A stretch of DNA of 64,000 nucleotides from Salticus scenicus (taxonomy: Eukaryota; Arthropoda; Arachnida; Araneae; Salticidae): contig OZ005652.1 in assembly GCA_963930645.1 (NCBI GenBank), positions 353,052,602 through 353,116,601 of the forward strand, written 5' to 3'. The notes under the pieces were generated by a model. The model did no database searches. It had not been told where the DNA came from and saw only the letters and a list, made by a program, of their open reading frames with translations. This document shows positions 1-11,532 of the stretch, piece after piece. Every line of letters begins with the position of its first letter. Position 1 is the first letter of the stretch. The translations under genes and the position numbers were made by a program.

Positions 1-130
1 TTTTCATTTGCATTAATTTAAAAAAAATAATAATAGTTTTTTTTTTTTTTTTTTTTTGATTAATGTAATTAGTTAGTTAGTAAACAGATATTTATACAAA
101 TGCTATGCAATTACTGAACGGAAAGAAGAA
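1..130. other. AT-rich sequence with poly-T tract
   Basis: Low-complexity AT-rich DNA with a poly-T run near 38-58. I see no gene or element boundary. Confidence 0.6.
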
Positions 131-674
131 AACCATGATCTATTTATGGTGTATGTACAAATAAATCCGGATGCAAAATATGAAATTCCGTTAAACGTGG
201 ATAAAGCTCTATATGAATTGAAAGATCAAAGAGTATCCTTAGAAGTAAGTCTAAAATGCTTACTTTCTAAGTTAAATATAAATAATGATAATGACAATTG
301 AAATGATAAGAAATAAAACTAAATTACATGGCAGATATTCTAAACTTCTAGAAATTACTTTGCCTATATTTGACGAGAAAACTGAAGAATATTCAACATT
401 TATAGTACAATTTAAAAATACAATCGGACAAAATGTTAACCTAAACAATGATGAAAAGTAATTTTAGTTAAATAATTCGTTATCTGGAGAAATGGAAGTA
501 GCTGAATCCACGAAGAAAGTATTCCAATATATGTTATTCGAGCTCAACAAAAGCTACAAAAACAAAACAACGGTAGCAGATTCATTTTGCCAGTCAACTG
601 TAAAGTTAGAAGGACAAAAGTATGGGTTACCGAAAGGTTTAAAAGCACTACTGGTATTTCTAATTAATATTTAA
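131..674 (+). pseudogene. Gag-like (DUF1759-type, BEL/Pao) remnant
   Basis: From about 303 to 674 one frame reads through with two closely spaced stops near 459-467. It contains LPIFDEKTEEYSTFIVQFKN, then a short gap and LSGEMEVAE, then a helical stretch with LNKSYKNKTTVADSF. This order (LP-x-F-x-G-like block, F-x-x-F-x-x-x-F, KF-x-x-L-like block, L-x-GEA-like block) resembles the DUF1759 Gag domain of BEL/Pao LTR retrotransposons. An upstream segment in another frame (about 140-290) looks like a charged helical region. No protease, RT or LTR is visible, so this is at most a 5' Gag fragment. The family call rests on remembered pattern only, and an unrelated helical protein remnant is possible. 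Confidence 0.42.
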
Positions 675-882
675 TAGCATTAAAATTTCTTATCTCAGTA
701 GTATTTGTCTGATGAACTATCGGACACTTTTCGCTGGCTGCAAGTATCGGACACTCGTCTCTGGTTACAGTGTTTCCATTCACTGCATCCACAGTGTGGC
801 TGGCAAGTTTCCAGAAACAGAGCGTGGGTCTGAGAAAAGTGAAAGTTTTTCTCTGTGAGAATCTAATGAAACCTTGCGATGA

Positions 883-929
<47 letters not shown>

Positions 930-1964
930 CTCGCGTAAGGTGGAAACCGAGGACTCGGTGCGCAAACCGCCAAACCGAGGACCTATTTTGACTGTCGAAA
1001 TAATTTAACAAATTTAATATTTTTTCGAAATTATGTATAGAAATTGAATTTATATTGCAATGGGAACGTCCATATTAAGACAGTTTGATTATTTAGCGTA
1101 TGTATTTTTACCGGTAACCGAGGACCTAGAAAACTGTACGTCAAACCGAGGACCTGCAAATAAAGTTTTTAATATTGCAAAAAATAGTTGCAGTTATAAG
1201 CTTATTGAAATAATTTTACTGTGTTTTATTGAAAAATTAAATCTACAAGTGGAATATTCTTCGGTTACTTATTTCAAATATTTTATATGTATTTTAAATA
1301 ATTATCAATTAATTTAGTATGCAAAATATTTCGTAATATTCATCCTTAAATTATGATCGTACAGTGATTAACAAAACAATTCATTGTTGATAGTACAAAA
1401 GATAAATTTCTTTAATAATTAAATATTTTAAATTATGCTGTTTTAAAGACATTTGAATATATTTATCTCAATAAATGTAAAGTTTTTACAGAATAAAAAT
1501 TTATTGTAAATTTCCAAAATAGGAAATAAAATATTTTAATGAATCTTGGATGAAAAAGAGCACATTTTTAAAAAGATTTTCCAGGTTTGTATAATTTTTA
1601 ACGGTGCAGCATACAAGTCTTTCCTTACTTTTAATTCATTTTTTTAATTAATAAGGTAATATTTTATTGCGTTCATATAATTTAAAAGCTATATTCAATA
1701 AACTATTTTTTATTATTTTAAGAATAATTGATAATTAAGACATAATAAAATAGATAATTAAAACATAATAATAATTGATAATAAACACATTTATAATTGT
1801 CTTAATTTCTGTCGGGTTTTTTTTCCTTTAATTGTTAAATTTCTATAGAAAATTTAATATGTAAATTAGTATTTTATAACACACCTTTAAATTAAAATAT
1901 CAAAGATAAATTTTAAATATGTAGTTTGATTACTGAATTATGGCAAATAAAAATTCTTTTCGTA
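675..1964. other. Intergenic AT-rich DNA with CA repeat and accgaggac direct repeats
   Basis: No gene recognised. A CA microsatellite lies at 885-927. The short motif accgaggac occurs about four times between 940 and 1160, in pairs about 35 bp apart. The rest is AT-rich without recognisable structure. ORFs spanning the CA run are artefacts of the repeat. Confidence 0.55.
885..927. repeat. (CA)n microsatellite
   Basis: About 21 uninterrupted AC/CA dinucleotides, seen directly. Confidence 0.95.
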
Positions 1965-2520
1965 TTTGTGTAAAAATACACTCAAAATCAGGTATGTTAA
2001 AAAGTCCTCGAAGACAGTATATTAAAATGTCCTCGTTTGCATGTACGTTAACATGTCCTCGAAGGTAGGTGTGTTCACATGTCCTCGTTTGCATGTAGGT
2101 TAACATGTCCTCGAAAGCAGGTGTGTAAAAATGTCCCCGTTCGCATGTGTTTAAAATGTCCTCGAATGCATGTGTGTTAAAAGTCCTCGTTTGCATGTGG
2201 GTTAACATGTCCTCGAAAGCAGGTGTGTAAAAATGTCCTCGGAGGCCTGTGTGTTTAATGTCCTCGAAGGCAGGTGTGTTTCAAAATCCTCGAAGGCAGG
2301 TGTGTTACAAAGTCCTCGAAGGCAGGTGTGTTAAAATGTCCTCGTTTGCATGTGTGTTAAACGTCCTCAAAAGCAGGTGTGTTATAAGGTCCTCGAAGGC
2401 AGGTGTGTTAAAATGTCCACGAAAGCAGGTGTGTTAAAAAGTACTCGTTCGCATGTGTTTAAAATGTTCTTAAATTCAGGTGTGATAAAAATTCCTTATT
2501 TACAGGGGCGTTACATTATT
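1965..2520 (+). repeat. 26-bp minisatellite, array 1
   Basis: About 20 tandem units of 26 bp with core tcctcgaaggcaggtgtgtt followed by aaaatg. Two subtypes are mixed: one has cgaaggcaggt and the other cgtttgcatgt. Because 26 is not a multiple of 3 the reading frame rotates between units, so the short ORFs across it are unlikely to be genes. The same unit is found in reverse complement at 62590-63220. Confidence 0.93.
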
Positions 2521-3459
2521 GTCAGATATAGTTGCGTAAAAAAATATTCCGTTGTCCGATTTGTTGAAGGCTATTCATGCAATGAAATTTATTTTATTTT
2601 ATATTGATATGTTTGTATGTGATAAGAAACACATGAAAACTTCCTAATTGAAAATATTCGTTCTATTATTTTATTAGATTATACAACTGAAAATATAATA
2701 TTTTCTCAATTTTAGCTCTTATAAAATAAATGTTTATTAAAATATACCAGCTCTTCCTAATTTAAAATATTAGTTCTAAGTAAACTATTAGTCATAAATT
2801 TTTGTGGCTTACTCAAATATTTTTTGTTCACTTTTTTATAATTATATTTATATTATTTATTTTTTAATTCGTATGTTATCTCTTTGTAACCCTTTCTATA
2901 GAAATGTGTGCGCTTTGGAGCTCTAAACAATAAAAAGGTTTACTTACATTTTTATTTTGATTCATTGAAAAGTTATACACTTTTCGTTTTTCGTTTTATA
3001 TATATATTTCTGAAATATATCTTTATCGTTTTCTTCATACCTGGGAACGTATAACCCCTCGGGGTGAAATATTTTGATATGGATACCTATCAAAAAAACT
3101 CGTCAGTAACTTTGATGTGAATAATTAAATCACATATCTATGATAATGTGAAATAAATTTATAGAATTTTCTTGTTAAAAAAAAAAAAAAAATAAAACTA
3201 GCATGCTATGGGTACTAAAAAAATTCTTCTATATTTGTTTTTAATATATATTTACCCAGTATATGTCAGTTAGAAAAATTATTATTTTTCAAAATAATTT
3301 TTCATGTTCGTATGATTTGCTCTCCACTCCATAGCCTTAGGCATACACATATATACGCACGTGTGTGTGTGTGTGTGTTATTCTTATTCTTATTCACTTA
3401 TCCTCATACAAAAATAACACCATAATAAAATTATTTTAATAAAATAATAAAAATATATA
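2521..3459. other. AT-rich DNA, no gene seen
   Basis: Contains a poly-A tract near 3177-3192 and a short GT repeat near 3361-3379. No coding or element signature recognised. Confidence 0.55.
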
Positions 3460-4169
3460 CAGTGAAGCACCGTTTATACATCTTCCAAGATACTAACGTA
3501 AAAGGATTTATAAATGAAAAGACTTATAATCGAAATTTTAATATTTGATTACTATTTAACAATTTAATGACACTTAAACAAAATTTATGTGAAAATACTA
3601 ATTAATAATGTTTCATAATTTAGTAAATGTATATCTAACTTTTTTAAAGACAAAATTAATTTAAAAAAAAAGAGTTATTTTAAGTGAGAAAAATACTATT
3701 AATGCATGACTGGGTGCTAATTACATATATCATATAATGAGTATTAAATTACATATCTTAAGATTTATTTTAACCGATTTTGAATATTAATTATATATAT
3801 TGCGTATCTTTAATAATGAGCATAGGATTTCTGTCCGTACAAATAGTTATTTAATAACATTAAAAATCTTTACTATACGTCTGATTTGCTGCTTGTCCAT
3901 GAATATAAAACATTCTACTGTGAATTCAGTTGACTTTTTGATCATTATTCTTCGATCTTTCCTGTGTCCTCCATTTAAGATGCTTTCTAGGAAAAAAAAC
4001 TGACTTATTTAGAATGAAAAATAATGACAGGTCGAGAAATTTTGCGAATTTTAGTAAAGTGCAAAAGACGTATAACTGATATTAGCGGCGTATAAATAAA
4101 GAAATTTTGTATTAAAATGAATAAGAATGAATCGGAGCTTCACTAAAGGGACATATAAACGATATTTTA

Positions 4170-4172
<3 letters not shown>
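3460..4172. mobile_element. Pogo/Tc1-mariner-like MITE
   Basis: The left end CAGTGAAGCACCGTTTATAC and the reverse complement of the right end (CAGTAAAATATCGTTTATAT) match over about 20 bp. Both ends are directly flanked by TA, the target duplication of the Tc1/mariner/pogo superfamily. CAGT termini followed by an ...ATTTATA-like block are typical of pogo/Tigger. The 713-bp interior has no transposase motif, so the element is non-autonomous. The right TA merges with a (TA)n run, which weakens the target-site evidence. Confidence 0.72.
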
Positions 4173-4216
<44 letters not shown>

Positions 4217-5330
4217 ACAAACCATAAAATTTATTAAATTAAAATTAACGTAAATACGTTATGGAATGTGTAATGTGTGGTGAATTATTAGTGTTTTGCC
4301 ATTGTCTCATACAATTGCCTATAAAATACTTTTTATAGATTCCTATTGAAATATGAATTGTTAAAATCATGGATCCATTAAAAATAAATTAAGCAAAGAA
4401 TACATGCAATAGTTAACCAGTTACTTTGTTGGCATATGTGTGTATCTGTGTTTATCTATTTGTCAGTCTATACTTCGTTCTTATTCTTTTCATTTTAATC
4501 AAATAAAATGTATATATATTGTTTTACTCTGATACTGTTATTAGCATCTTAATTTCACCCTTTAAGTGTTTGGTCCCCAAACAGCTCAAGTTTATACCAT
4601 AGACCAGTAAATATAAGACTTGATTAAATTTTGGTTTATTGATTCATGTCCATACAAAGTTATATATAGACCTTTATTTTATTTATTTTTTTTTTTTCAG
4701 TTTGAATTTATTATCCTTTATATTATTTTTTATGTAATTAATATTATATTTTTTAAAGCTAAATTTTCTTTTCTATTGAATGTAATTGACGGAAGTTCTC
4801 TGATACATTTTAATTATGTCGACTGACACGTTTCAGGAAGTAAAATCCATTTTTATTATCCACACTGTAAGCAAAATATTAATATTAATAATGACCATCT
4901 TCTGTCAGGTACGATTCCGGCTTAGACCGCTTCAAAACAGAGACTTTTGGTAGCCATTTTTCCCCTTAGAAATGCTTTGTATTTTTATTTTTATTTTTAT
5001 TTTTATTTTTTAATCTGCATAAATGTTGCATCATTAGAAAGATCTTTCAAAACTGAACATTTTTTGTGCTTGCACTTTCCCCTTAATCTCAATATGTAAA
5101 AAGATTTCAACGAAAGTTTATAACTACCATTGCAATTCCAAAATACCCATGGAGGATAAAATTAAAATGTAATATAAAATTCAATCATAAAAATTATGGG
5201 CTAATAGTTATTACATCATTTTCTTGCAATCATGATAATGTACTTATCTGATATACAAACAGTTGATTGTGACGTCATATTTATCAAATCAGTTAAAGTA
5301 AGTAAGGTTTCAAATAAGGTACCTAAGGTT
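4173..5330. other. (TA)n tract then AT-rich DNA, no gene seen
   Basis: A (TA)n tract covers 4173-4213. The remainder contains an attttt-type short tandem (about 4981-5010) and no coding or transposon signature I recognise. Confidence 0.55.
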
Positions 5331-5382
5331 ACTTCGTTACAAATGTGGTACCTTTCATTTGGTACCTTATTTGTAACGAAGT
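5331..5382. repeat. Hairpin with 14-bp stem
   Basis: ACTTCGTTACAAAT and ATTTGTAACGAAGT are perfect inverted repeats around a loop that contains ggtacc twice. Part of it (acaaataaggtaccaaatga in reverse complement) recurs at 56099-56130, so this is a piece of a dispersed family. Confidence 0.8.
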
Positions 5383-5699
5383 TTTGATTACATATTTTAG
5401 AATTAATTAAAATATGAAAATAATTTCAAAATTGGACATTTAAATTTATGATTGTTGCCAAAAAAATTTACCAGTTATTGATATATATCTTTATATATAT
5501 ATTTCTTTTGTGCGTGTGTATGTCACTGAACTCCTCCTAAACGGCTGGACCGAGGATTTCAGTTGGATTCGAGAATGGTTTAGATTTCCAATTCAGTCCA
5601 ATTTAAATTGTTTATTTAATTGATTTATCACTTATAAATTGTTATTGATTTTGGATTGTTTCACATTGGATCCGGCAGACTGCGCTACGATCGTAGTAT
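5383..5699 (+). other. Fragment of dispersed element (same as 7609-7760)
   Basis: About 5509-5640 carries gtgtatgtcactgaactcct, cctaaacggctggaccga, gagaatggtttagattt and cagtccaatttaaattgttt. The same order occurs at 7609-7745, so it is a second, broken copy of that family. Confidence 0.65.
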
Positions 5700-6298
5700 C
5701 GAATATTCAATAATACGCAAGCGAAGTGATGACGTCACTGGCCGTCCGTGGATGCAAGAAAAATATTTCCTATGTTAATCGCCCATTGGATTTTGCTGTA
5801 AAATTGATAAAATTTGAATTTTTAATCTCAAAACTCTGTCATCCTTGGCGGAAAAAAAATATCGGCATATCATCTGGCGAACATATTTAACTTCTTTCAA
5901 AAATAATTGTTATTTTAACAACTTATATTAAAAGAGTAATGAATAATATGAAACAATTTCGTACAATACATATTACGAAAATATACATCTGGCATGTATA
6001 TTTTCGTATTACGTTTTTGATCGCCAAATACAAAAAGCGCCAAGGAAGACAGAGTTTTGAAATTTATTTTTATTTTTATTTTTTTTTCAATTTGAGAGCA
6101 AAATAACTCAATCTAACACATGCATACGATAACTAATACATATCTATACCCAAATACGGGGATTAAAATCGAGAAATAATTTTCCTCGATTTTTAATATT
6201 TTTTTATAAAAAATCCAATGGGAGATTAACATAGGAAATCTTTTTCTTGCATCCACTAACGGTCAGTGACGTCACAATTTGCTTGCGTATATTCTATT
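5700..6298. mobile_element. Foldback-type element with long inverted repeats
   Basis: The left arm (about 5700-5860) reads aatacgcaagcg, gtgatgacgtcactg, gtggatgcaagaaaaa, cctatgttaatc and cccattggatttt. The right arm (about 6020-6298) carries the reverse complements in mirror order. Near the centre at 5976-6010 a perfect hairpin joins acgaaaatatacat and atgtatattttcgt. No transposase is encoded. A clear target duplication was not found, so the superfamily is unassigned. Confidence 0.78.
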
Positions 6299-6491
6299 GT
6301 AATTCCAGTTTGTCCCGACAGTTGGTGCTGAGATCAAATTCAAGAAAATATTTTGTAACTTCGTGTTATTATTGTTATACAAAAAATTGTGTCCTAATTG
6401 AAATATTACATCAAGATGTAATTAGTGTTTGAAGAGTTTTGAAGTGCGCATAAAAAACTATACATTTTGCAAATTTAGTGCGGAATTGGAG

Positions 6492-6886
6492 CAGAGCCTG
6501 ATTATGGCCTGTTGGGGCCCAAGGCCCAAGACGATTTTGGTGCCCCCCTCTCTCCAACAAAATAAAGCAAATTTCTCGAAAGAAATATTTTATTTCTGCA
6601 GGAAATTTGAATGGTGGTAACAAAGTTAAAGCTTCGCCTTCATAAGAAATTAGTTTTAACTTTTTTTTGCAAAGAGATCTCAAATCATTATGATTATTTT
6701 TTAAGTAATATCACTCTTCTATAACTGTTGGAATTCACTTGCATAGAATTGCAATTATTTATTATTTTTTTTAAAAGAAAATCTTTGCCAAAAGTAGCAT
6801 TTTAATTTTTAAAAATTATTTTGGTGCCCTTAGATAGAGGGGCCCTAGGCCAAGGCCTAGTGGGCCTGTGCGATAATCAGGCCCTG
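6492..6886. mobile_element. hAT-type MITE with perfect 8-bp target duplication
   Basis: Ends are CAGAGCCTGATTATGG on the left and, in reverse complement, CAGGGCCTGATTATCG on the right. Subterminal GGCC-rich motifs (gttggggcccaaggccc, ggccaaggcctagtgggcc) form further inverted repeats. The 8-bp sequence aattggag lies immediately outside both ends (6484-6491 and 6887-6894). CAGRG termini plus an 8-bp duplication are diagnostic of the hAT superfamily. There is no ORF of note in 395 bp, so it is non-autonomous. Confidence 0.92.
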
Positions 6887-7009
6887 AATTGGAGTGAGTA
6901 TTTTATATAATTTTCTATCAAATTTACACGCGCATTGATTAACAACCACCCTAACCTGCAAATTTATTTGTGTAGCTAATTTATTATATTTTATTTAGTT
7001 ATTTTTGAA

Positions 7010-7402
7010 TGGAACACCTTTAGTATCGGATCCCTTTGGCAAAATTTGAAATTTGGCACCGAAGTAGCTCGGACGCTTCTCGCAAGATCTTTAGTTCCAC
7101 AATTGAGATAACCATTTCAATTTATCGCAAAAATGGCTTAAAATATTTAAAGTCACTAATGGGGTCCCATACTTTTGTGCGTGTGTATTTCACTGATATT
7201 TTATTTTATTTTATTTTATTTTTATTATTATTATTATTATTTTTTTTGTATGGAAAATTTGGCACCAATGTAGCTCGGACGCTTTTCGCCAAGATCTTTA
7301 TTTCCACAATTGAGATAGCCATTTCAATTCATCGCAAAAATGGCTAAAAATATTTAAAGTCACCAATGGGGTGCCATACTTTTGTGCATGTGTATGTCAC
7401 TG

Positions 7403-7435
<33 letters not shown>

Positions 7436-7918
7436 TTGTATAGAACACGTTTAGTATCGGATCACATTGGCAAAATTTTAAATTTGACACCGAAGTAGCT
7501 CGAACGCTTCTCGCCAAGATCTTTAGTTCCGCAATTGAGATAGCCATTTCAATTCATCGCAAAAATGGCTTAAAATATTTAAAGTCACCAAAGGGGTCCC
7601 ATACTTTTGTGCGTGTGTATGTCACTGAACTCCTCCTAAACGGCTGGACCGATTTTAATGAATTTTTTTGTGTGTCTTCAGGTGGATTTGAGAATGGTTT
7701 AGATTTACAATTCAGTCCAATTTAAATTGTTTATTTAATTGTTAATTATGTCTTTTACGTTATAATCGGAATTCACAGTCACCGTTCACAGCGCTCCATA
7801 CCTGTTTCACTTATATACCACATCCTTACACACTTACAATAAGTTAGTTATTTTTTTCTATCAAAATATTCTCTAGAAATAATTTATATGGCAAAACAAC
7901 GTTTGCTGGGTCAGCTAG

Positions 7919-7919
<1 letters not shown>
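7010..7919 (+). mobile_element. Dispersed non-coding element with internal triplication, 3' end tcagctag
   Basis: Three imperfect copies of a unit of about 190-230 bp (starting near 7010, 7240 and 7440) share gtagctcggacgctt, gcaagatctttagttcc, attgagatagccatttcaat and cgcaaaaatggct. After the third copy come ctcctaaacggctggaccga, gagaatggtttagattt and finally gcaaaacaacgtttgctggg, then tcagctag at 7912-7919. The terminal CTAG followed by T/TA fits the 3' end of Helitron-type elements, and this ctaaacggctggaccgat...gggtcagctag pattern is widespread in arthropods. No Rep/helicase is present. Helitron assignment is inference; an RTE-type 3' tail is the alternative. Confidence 0.6.
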
Positions 7920-7961
<42 letters not shown>

Positions 7962-8182
7962 GGAGGGGGGGGGGATAAGATGAAATAATGTTTTCACGCG
8001 AAAAATTTAAAATTAGAAAATATTGAATTTGCCCATGCATATAAAAATAATTATTAAAACGAGTCGAAGAAGGAAGCAAAATAAGTAAGTTATATTACGG
8101 TAAATACGATAGATAATATGATACGTTATATTAGACTTATCGTCCTCTGTTAGTAGGTATTTTCGTTAAAAGATCGTTCGGA
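7920..8182. other. TA and poly-T tracts, no gene seen
   Basis: A TA run then poly-T (about 7933-7961) and a poly-G block follow the dispersed element. The rest is AT-rich. Confidence 0.6.
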
Positions 8183-8256
8183 GCAACTTGCACATTAGTC
8201 CCGTCAGGTACAACTTGCATATTAGTCCCGTCAGGTGCAACTTGCGCATTAGTCCG
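8183..8256 (-). repeat. 27-bp minisatellite, three copies
   Basis: Unit gcaacttgcacattagtccc followed by gtcaggt begins at 8183, 8210 and 8237. As 27 is a multiple of 3, the minus strand encodes a nine-residue repeat (APDGTNVQV-like) inside a 61-codon ORF (8322 to 8137). This may be a fragment of a real repetitive coding region, but no family is recognised. Confidence 0.8.
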
Positions 8257-8353
8257 CTTTAAACATAGTGTCCAGCAAAGCAGGCAAAGCATTCGTTGAT
8301 TCACTACCTTAATTGATTTCACGTTCCGTCATTTTTGACGGGGTTATATACTA

Positions 8354-8354
<1 letters not shown>

Positions 8355-8392
<38 letters not shown>
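8355..8392. repeat. (TA)n microsatellite
   Basis: About 19 TA dinucleotides, seen directly. Confidence 0.95.
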
Positions 8393-8395
<3 letters not shown>

Positions 8396-9945
8396 CTTTT
8401 TTTTTCTTTAAGTTCTATTTAGAGTTCTGGTTATTTATGTTGTATTATGTTTTGAGGTTCCCTGAATACAAATATCTAATTTTAAGTGGTTGATCTGTGA
8501 TGTAAATCCAACATCTGCATCACTTAAAATAAATTAGCTTCAGAAAATTGAAATTTTGAATTTTGAAATTTCCTTCAGGTTACCACTTGAAATTTTTAAT
8601 CAAGATTAGCATGTTTGTAGGGGAAAAAAAATTATTTATTTAAGAAAATAAATAAATAAATAAATACATAAATACATAAAGCAATGTATATGATAAGAAA
8701 TCAGTATAATATGATATGCAATATAATAAGCAGTCGGTAAAAATAATGACTACTTTTATTCTTAATAAGCAGTACTTTTTCTTTACGAATTGAGTAAGTA
8801 ACGTAGTAAGTAGTGTTGTTGGAAGTGTAGTAAGGCACCTATTACTGCTTTTTCCCTTTTCATTATTTTTTCTTTAATTCTTTCAAAACTGTTTTCATTT
8901 AAGCCAGTCGCTTATTAATTGATTAAAAAATTTGCAATCAAACACTAATTATTATATTCATCACCATTTACAGGGGTTGAACTCCTAGCCTCTTTTTCAG
9001 GATAATTTCATAAGTGAGATGTTTTTCGCTTTTTCGGTCACCGCACATCTCAGGCAGAAATCTAACTTTATTTTTACAGTAATTTGTCGTGATTAACTAG
9101 GATAGAAAGTATTGTAAAAAAAATAGTGGTAACAATAAAGGAGGTAACTTCTCAAATTAGGAATGTATCCTGAAACAAATAAAAATAATGCGGAGAGTAT
9201 GACCCCACGCTTAACACTAGGTTTTAGGTGCGTTTTATAGCAATCAGTTATTTATTTATTTAATTTAATTTATTTTATTTATTTATTTATTTATTTTTAA
9301 AAACTTTTACTCTTACTTAATACATATATACATTGAAACTGTGATGAAGTTCAAAGAAGTAAAATTCCTTTTATGATTCCGATATTATAGTCATTAAAAG
9401 GTTTCATTTTCTTTTGGTTGGGAGGAAGGGGTTTTAAGAAATATTCATTTTTGAGGCATTACTATTAAAACACTTCATTAAACTGGGTTCTCTTTTCTTT
9501 TCTTTCCTTCATTTCTATTTTTTCCGCCAAAAACACAATTTCTGTTTTCTCAACAACTTTTTTTTTTTCTTTTGATGATTTAATAAATTAAACCCTTTTA
9601 GTAGGCGATTATATAAAAAAGTTTAAATAATTGAGAAAAGATATTTTTACTTCTGATATTCACAAAGAAAATAAATATATAAACTGATTAAGCATAAATT
9701 ATGCCTTAAAAAATTTTCTGCTAACGAGGAATTAAAAAGACTTATATTTTAAAAATGTTTAGCATCTTGAATACGATGTAAATTTAATCAAAAAGAAAAG
9801 AAAAAGAAAAGAAAAAGAAATTATACGTTTTAAATTTATAAACAGTGTTTTTTTCTATAAAAAGAAAAAATGTTTTGCCAAGCAGAAGCACTGTAAAAAA
9901 ACCTAAATAAAGTAATAACTTCGTAAGTCAGAATTTTTTTTTATT

Positions 9946-9999
<54 letters not shown>

Positions 10000-10173
10000 T
10001 TTACAATCTAATAATATTATTAATGATAGGATAATAACCGTCAAAATAAATTCTGTTCTATTTTTTCCCCCTTAGAATCGTAAGATTTAAAAAGTCATTA
10101 ATTCAAAAAAAGTAAAAGAAAATCTTATATAAATTCAACTAAGCCAACCGTTAAATAAAATGTTTTTATTAAT
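8393..10173. other. AT-rich DNA with short tandem tracts, no gene seen
   Basis: Contains TTTA-type tracts (about 8635-8670 and 9250-9297), an agaaaa-type tract near 9790-9820 and an (ATT)n run at about 9952-10001. No coding or transposon signature recognised. Confidence 0.6.
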
Positions 10174-11440
10174 AACTAGCTGGCTTTGCCCGCTTCTCTG
10201 GTCATTATATTGAAACGGATTCTAAAAACACAATAATAATAATAATAATAATCACTGAAATCAGTCAAAATCTAAGTTAAAGTTCTCGCTACCTTTCGTA
10301 GCGGTTTTCCCACTCGCCACACTTCACAAAATCCTTTTATAGTGCATGTCGCATACATATACTTAACCGACACATTAAAAAATCGAGATTCTGAGATTAT
10401 TTGAAGTAGATTTATGCTTTAAAAAGTGTTTTTCAGCCATCCTCTCCCGTCTTTAAAGGAAAGAAGGAGGAGAAAAATTTGCAAAATCTCTTTATATTAT
10501 AAGATAAATATAACTTACCCAAACATAAAAAATCTTCTTCCTAAGATAATTTACTGCTGACTTACGCATGAATTAATATCCCCCCCCCAACTCCCTAGAA
10601 CTCCCTAGGGGCGGTAGGGTGGAATTCCCAAAATCACATTGTAGTATGTGTTAAATACGCATAAGCACTCCACACATCAAAAATTGCCATTCTAAGATAA
10701 TTTGGAACACAGTTACGCATGTAAACTTGTTTTTTAACCCTCCAACCCTCAACGGGGGCGACAGTACGGAATTTCAAATAATCCCTTTGTAGTTTGTGTG
10801 TGTTGAGTATGCATAACCTATCAACATATCAAAAATCGTTTTCCTGAGATAATTTGGAACAAAGTTACTCTTTAAAACGCGTTTTTGCCCCTACCCTCAC
10901 CCTTAAAGGGGGAAAGGAGAAATTTCACAAAATTCCCTTTATAGTGCGTGTTGGGAACGCATAACCATCCCGCACATAAAAAATCGCCTAAGATAGTTCG
11001 GAGCAGAGTTGGGCATGGAAACATAATTCCCTCTACACACACACACACCCTCAAGGGGGATAATGTAGAATTTTAAAAAATGCCTTTGTAGTGCGTTTCT
11101 TGAGTACGCACAAGCAATCGACATATGAAAAAATCGCTATTCTGAGATAATTTGGACCAGAGTTACTCTAAAAAGTGTTTATTTCGCCCTCCCCCGCCCT
11201 CGAAAGGGGAGGTGGTAATTTCGTAAAATCACTTTATACTGCGTGTTGGAAACGCATAAACAACCCACACATAAAAAATAATCTTGCCGAGATAATTTGA
11301 AGCAAAGTTATGCTTATAAACGGGTTTATTGTCTCCCTCACCCCCAAGGGGGGAAAGGTGGGGACTTTCGCAAAATCCCGTTACAATGGGTGTTGGACAC
11401 ACGTAAAATAGCCACACACTAAAATTCGTGACCTCAGCTA
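10174..11440 (+). repeat. Tandem array of about 150-bp units behind an actagc...cccgctt end
   Basis: The block opens with aactagctggctttgcccgc and ttctctggtcattatattg, a terminal motif shared with 14233 and other sites. It is followed by about seven units of 144-154 bp. Each unit carries gagataatttggaac-like, agttac-gcat, a C-rich/G-rich pair around cctcaaggggg, and tttgtagtgcgtgttg-like blocks; the anchors fall near 10392, 10546, 10697, 10847, 10991, 11144 and 11289. The array ends around ctcagctagtaca (about 11430). Short ORFs in it are not conserved between units. It is probably a non-autonomous element with an amplified core. Confidence 0.78.
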
Positions 11441-11494
11441 GTACAGATTTTCCTGGACGAATTTAGCGCTAAAAGGGGGGTTTTATAGATTTTT

Positions 11495-11498
11495 CTTC

Positions 11499-11532
<34 letters not shown>

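Noticed and set aside
700..760. tctgatgaac resembling a hammerhead ribozyme core
   Set aside because: No GAAA with a closing stem follows at the right distance, and no stem I/III complement was found.
664..1011. 115-codon minus-strand ORF and its overlapping plus-strand ORFs
   Set aside because: They exist only because a CA microsatellite lacks stop codons in all frames.
1965..2520. CRISPR array, because of evenly spaced short repeats
   Set aside because: There are no unique spacers, the repeats are contiguous and diverged, and the DNA is eukaryotic.
2249..2607. Cys-containing repeat ORFs over the first minisatellite
   Set aside because: The 26-bp unit shifts frame each copy, and stops appear in other units.
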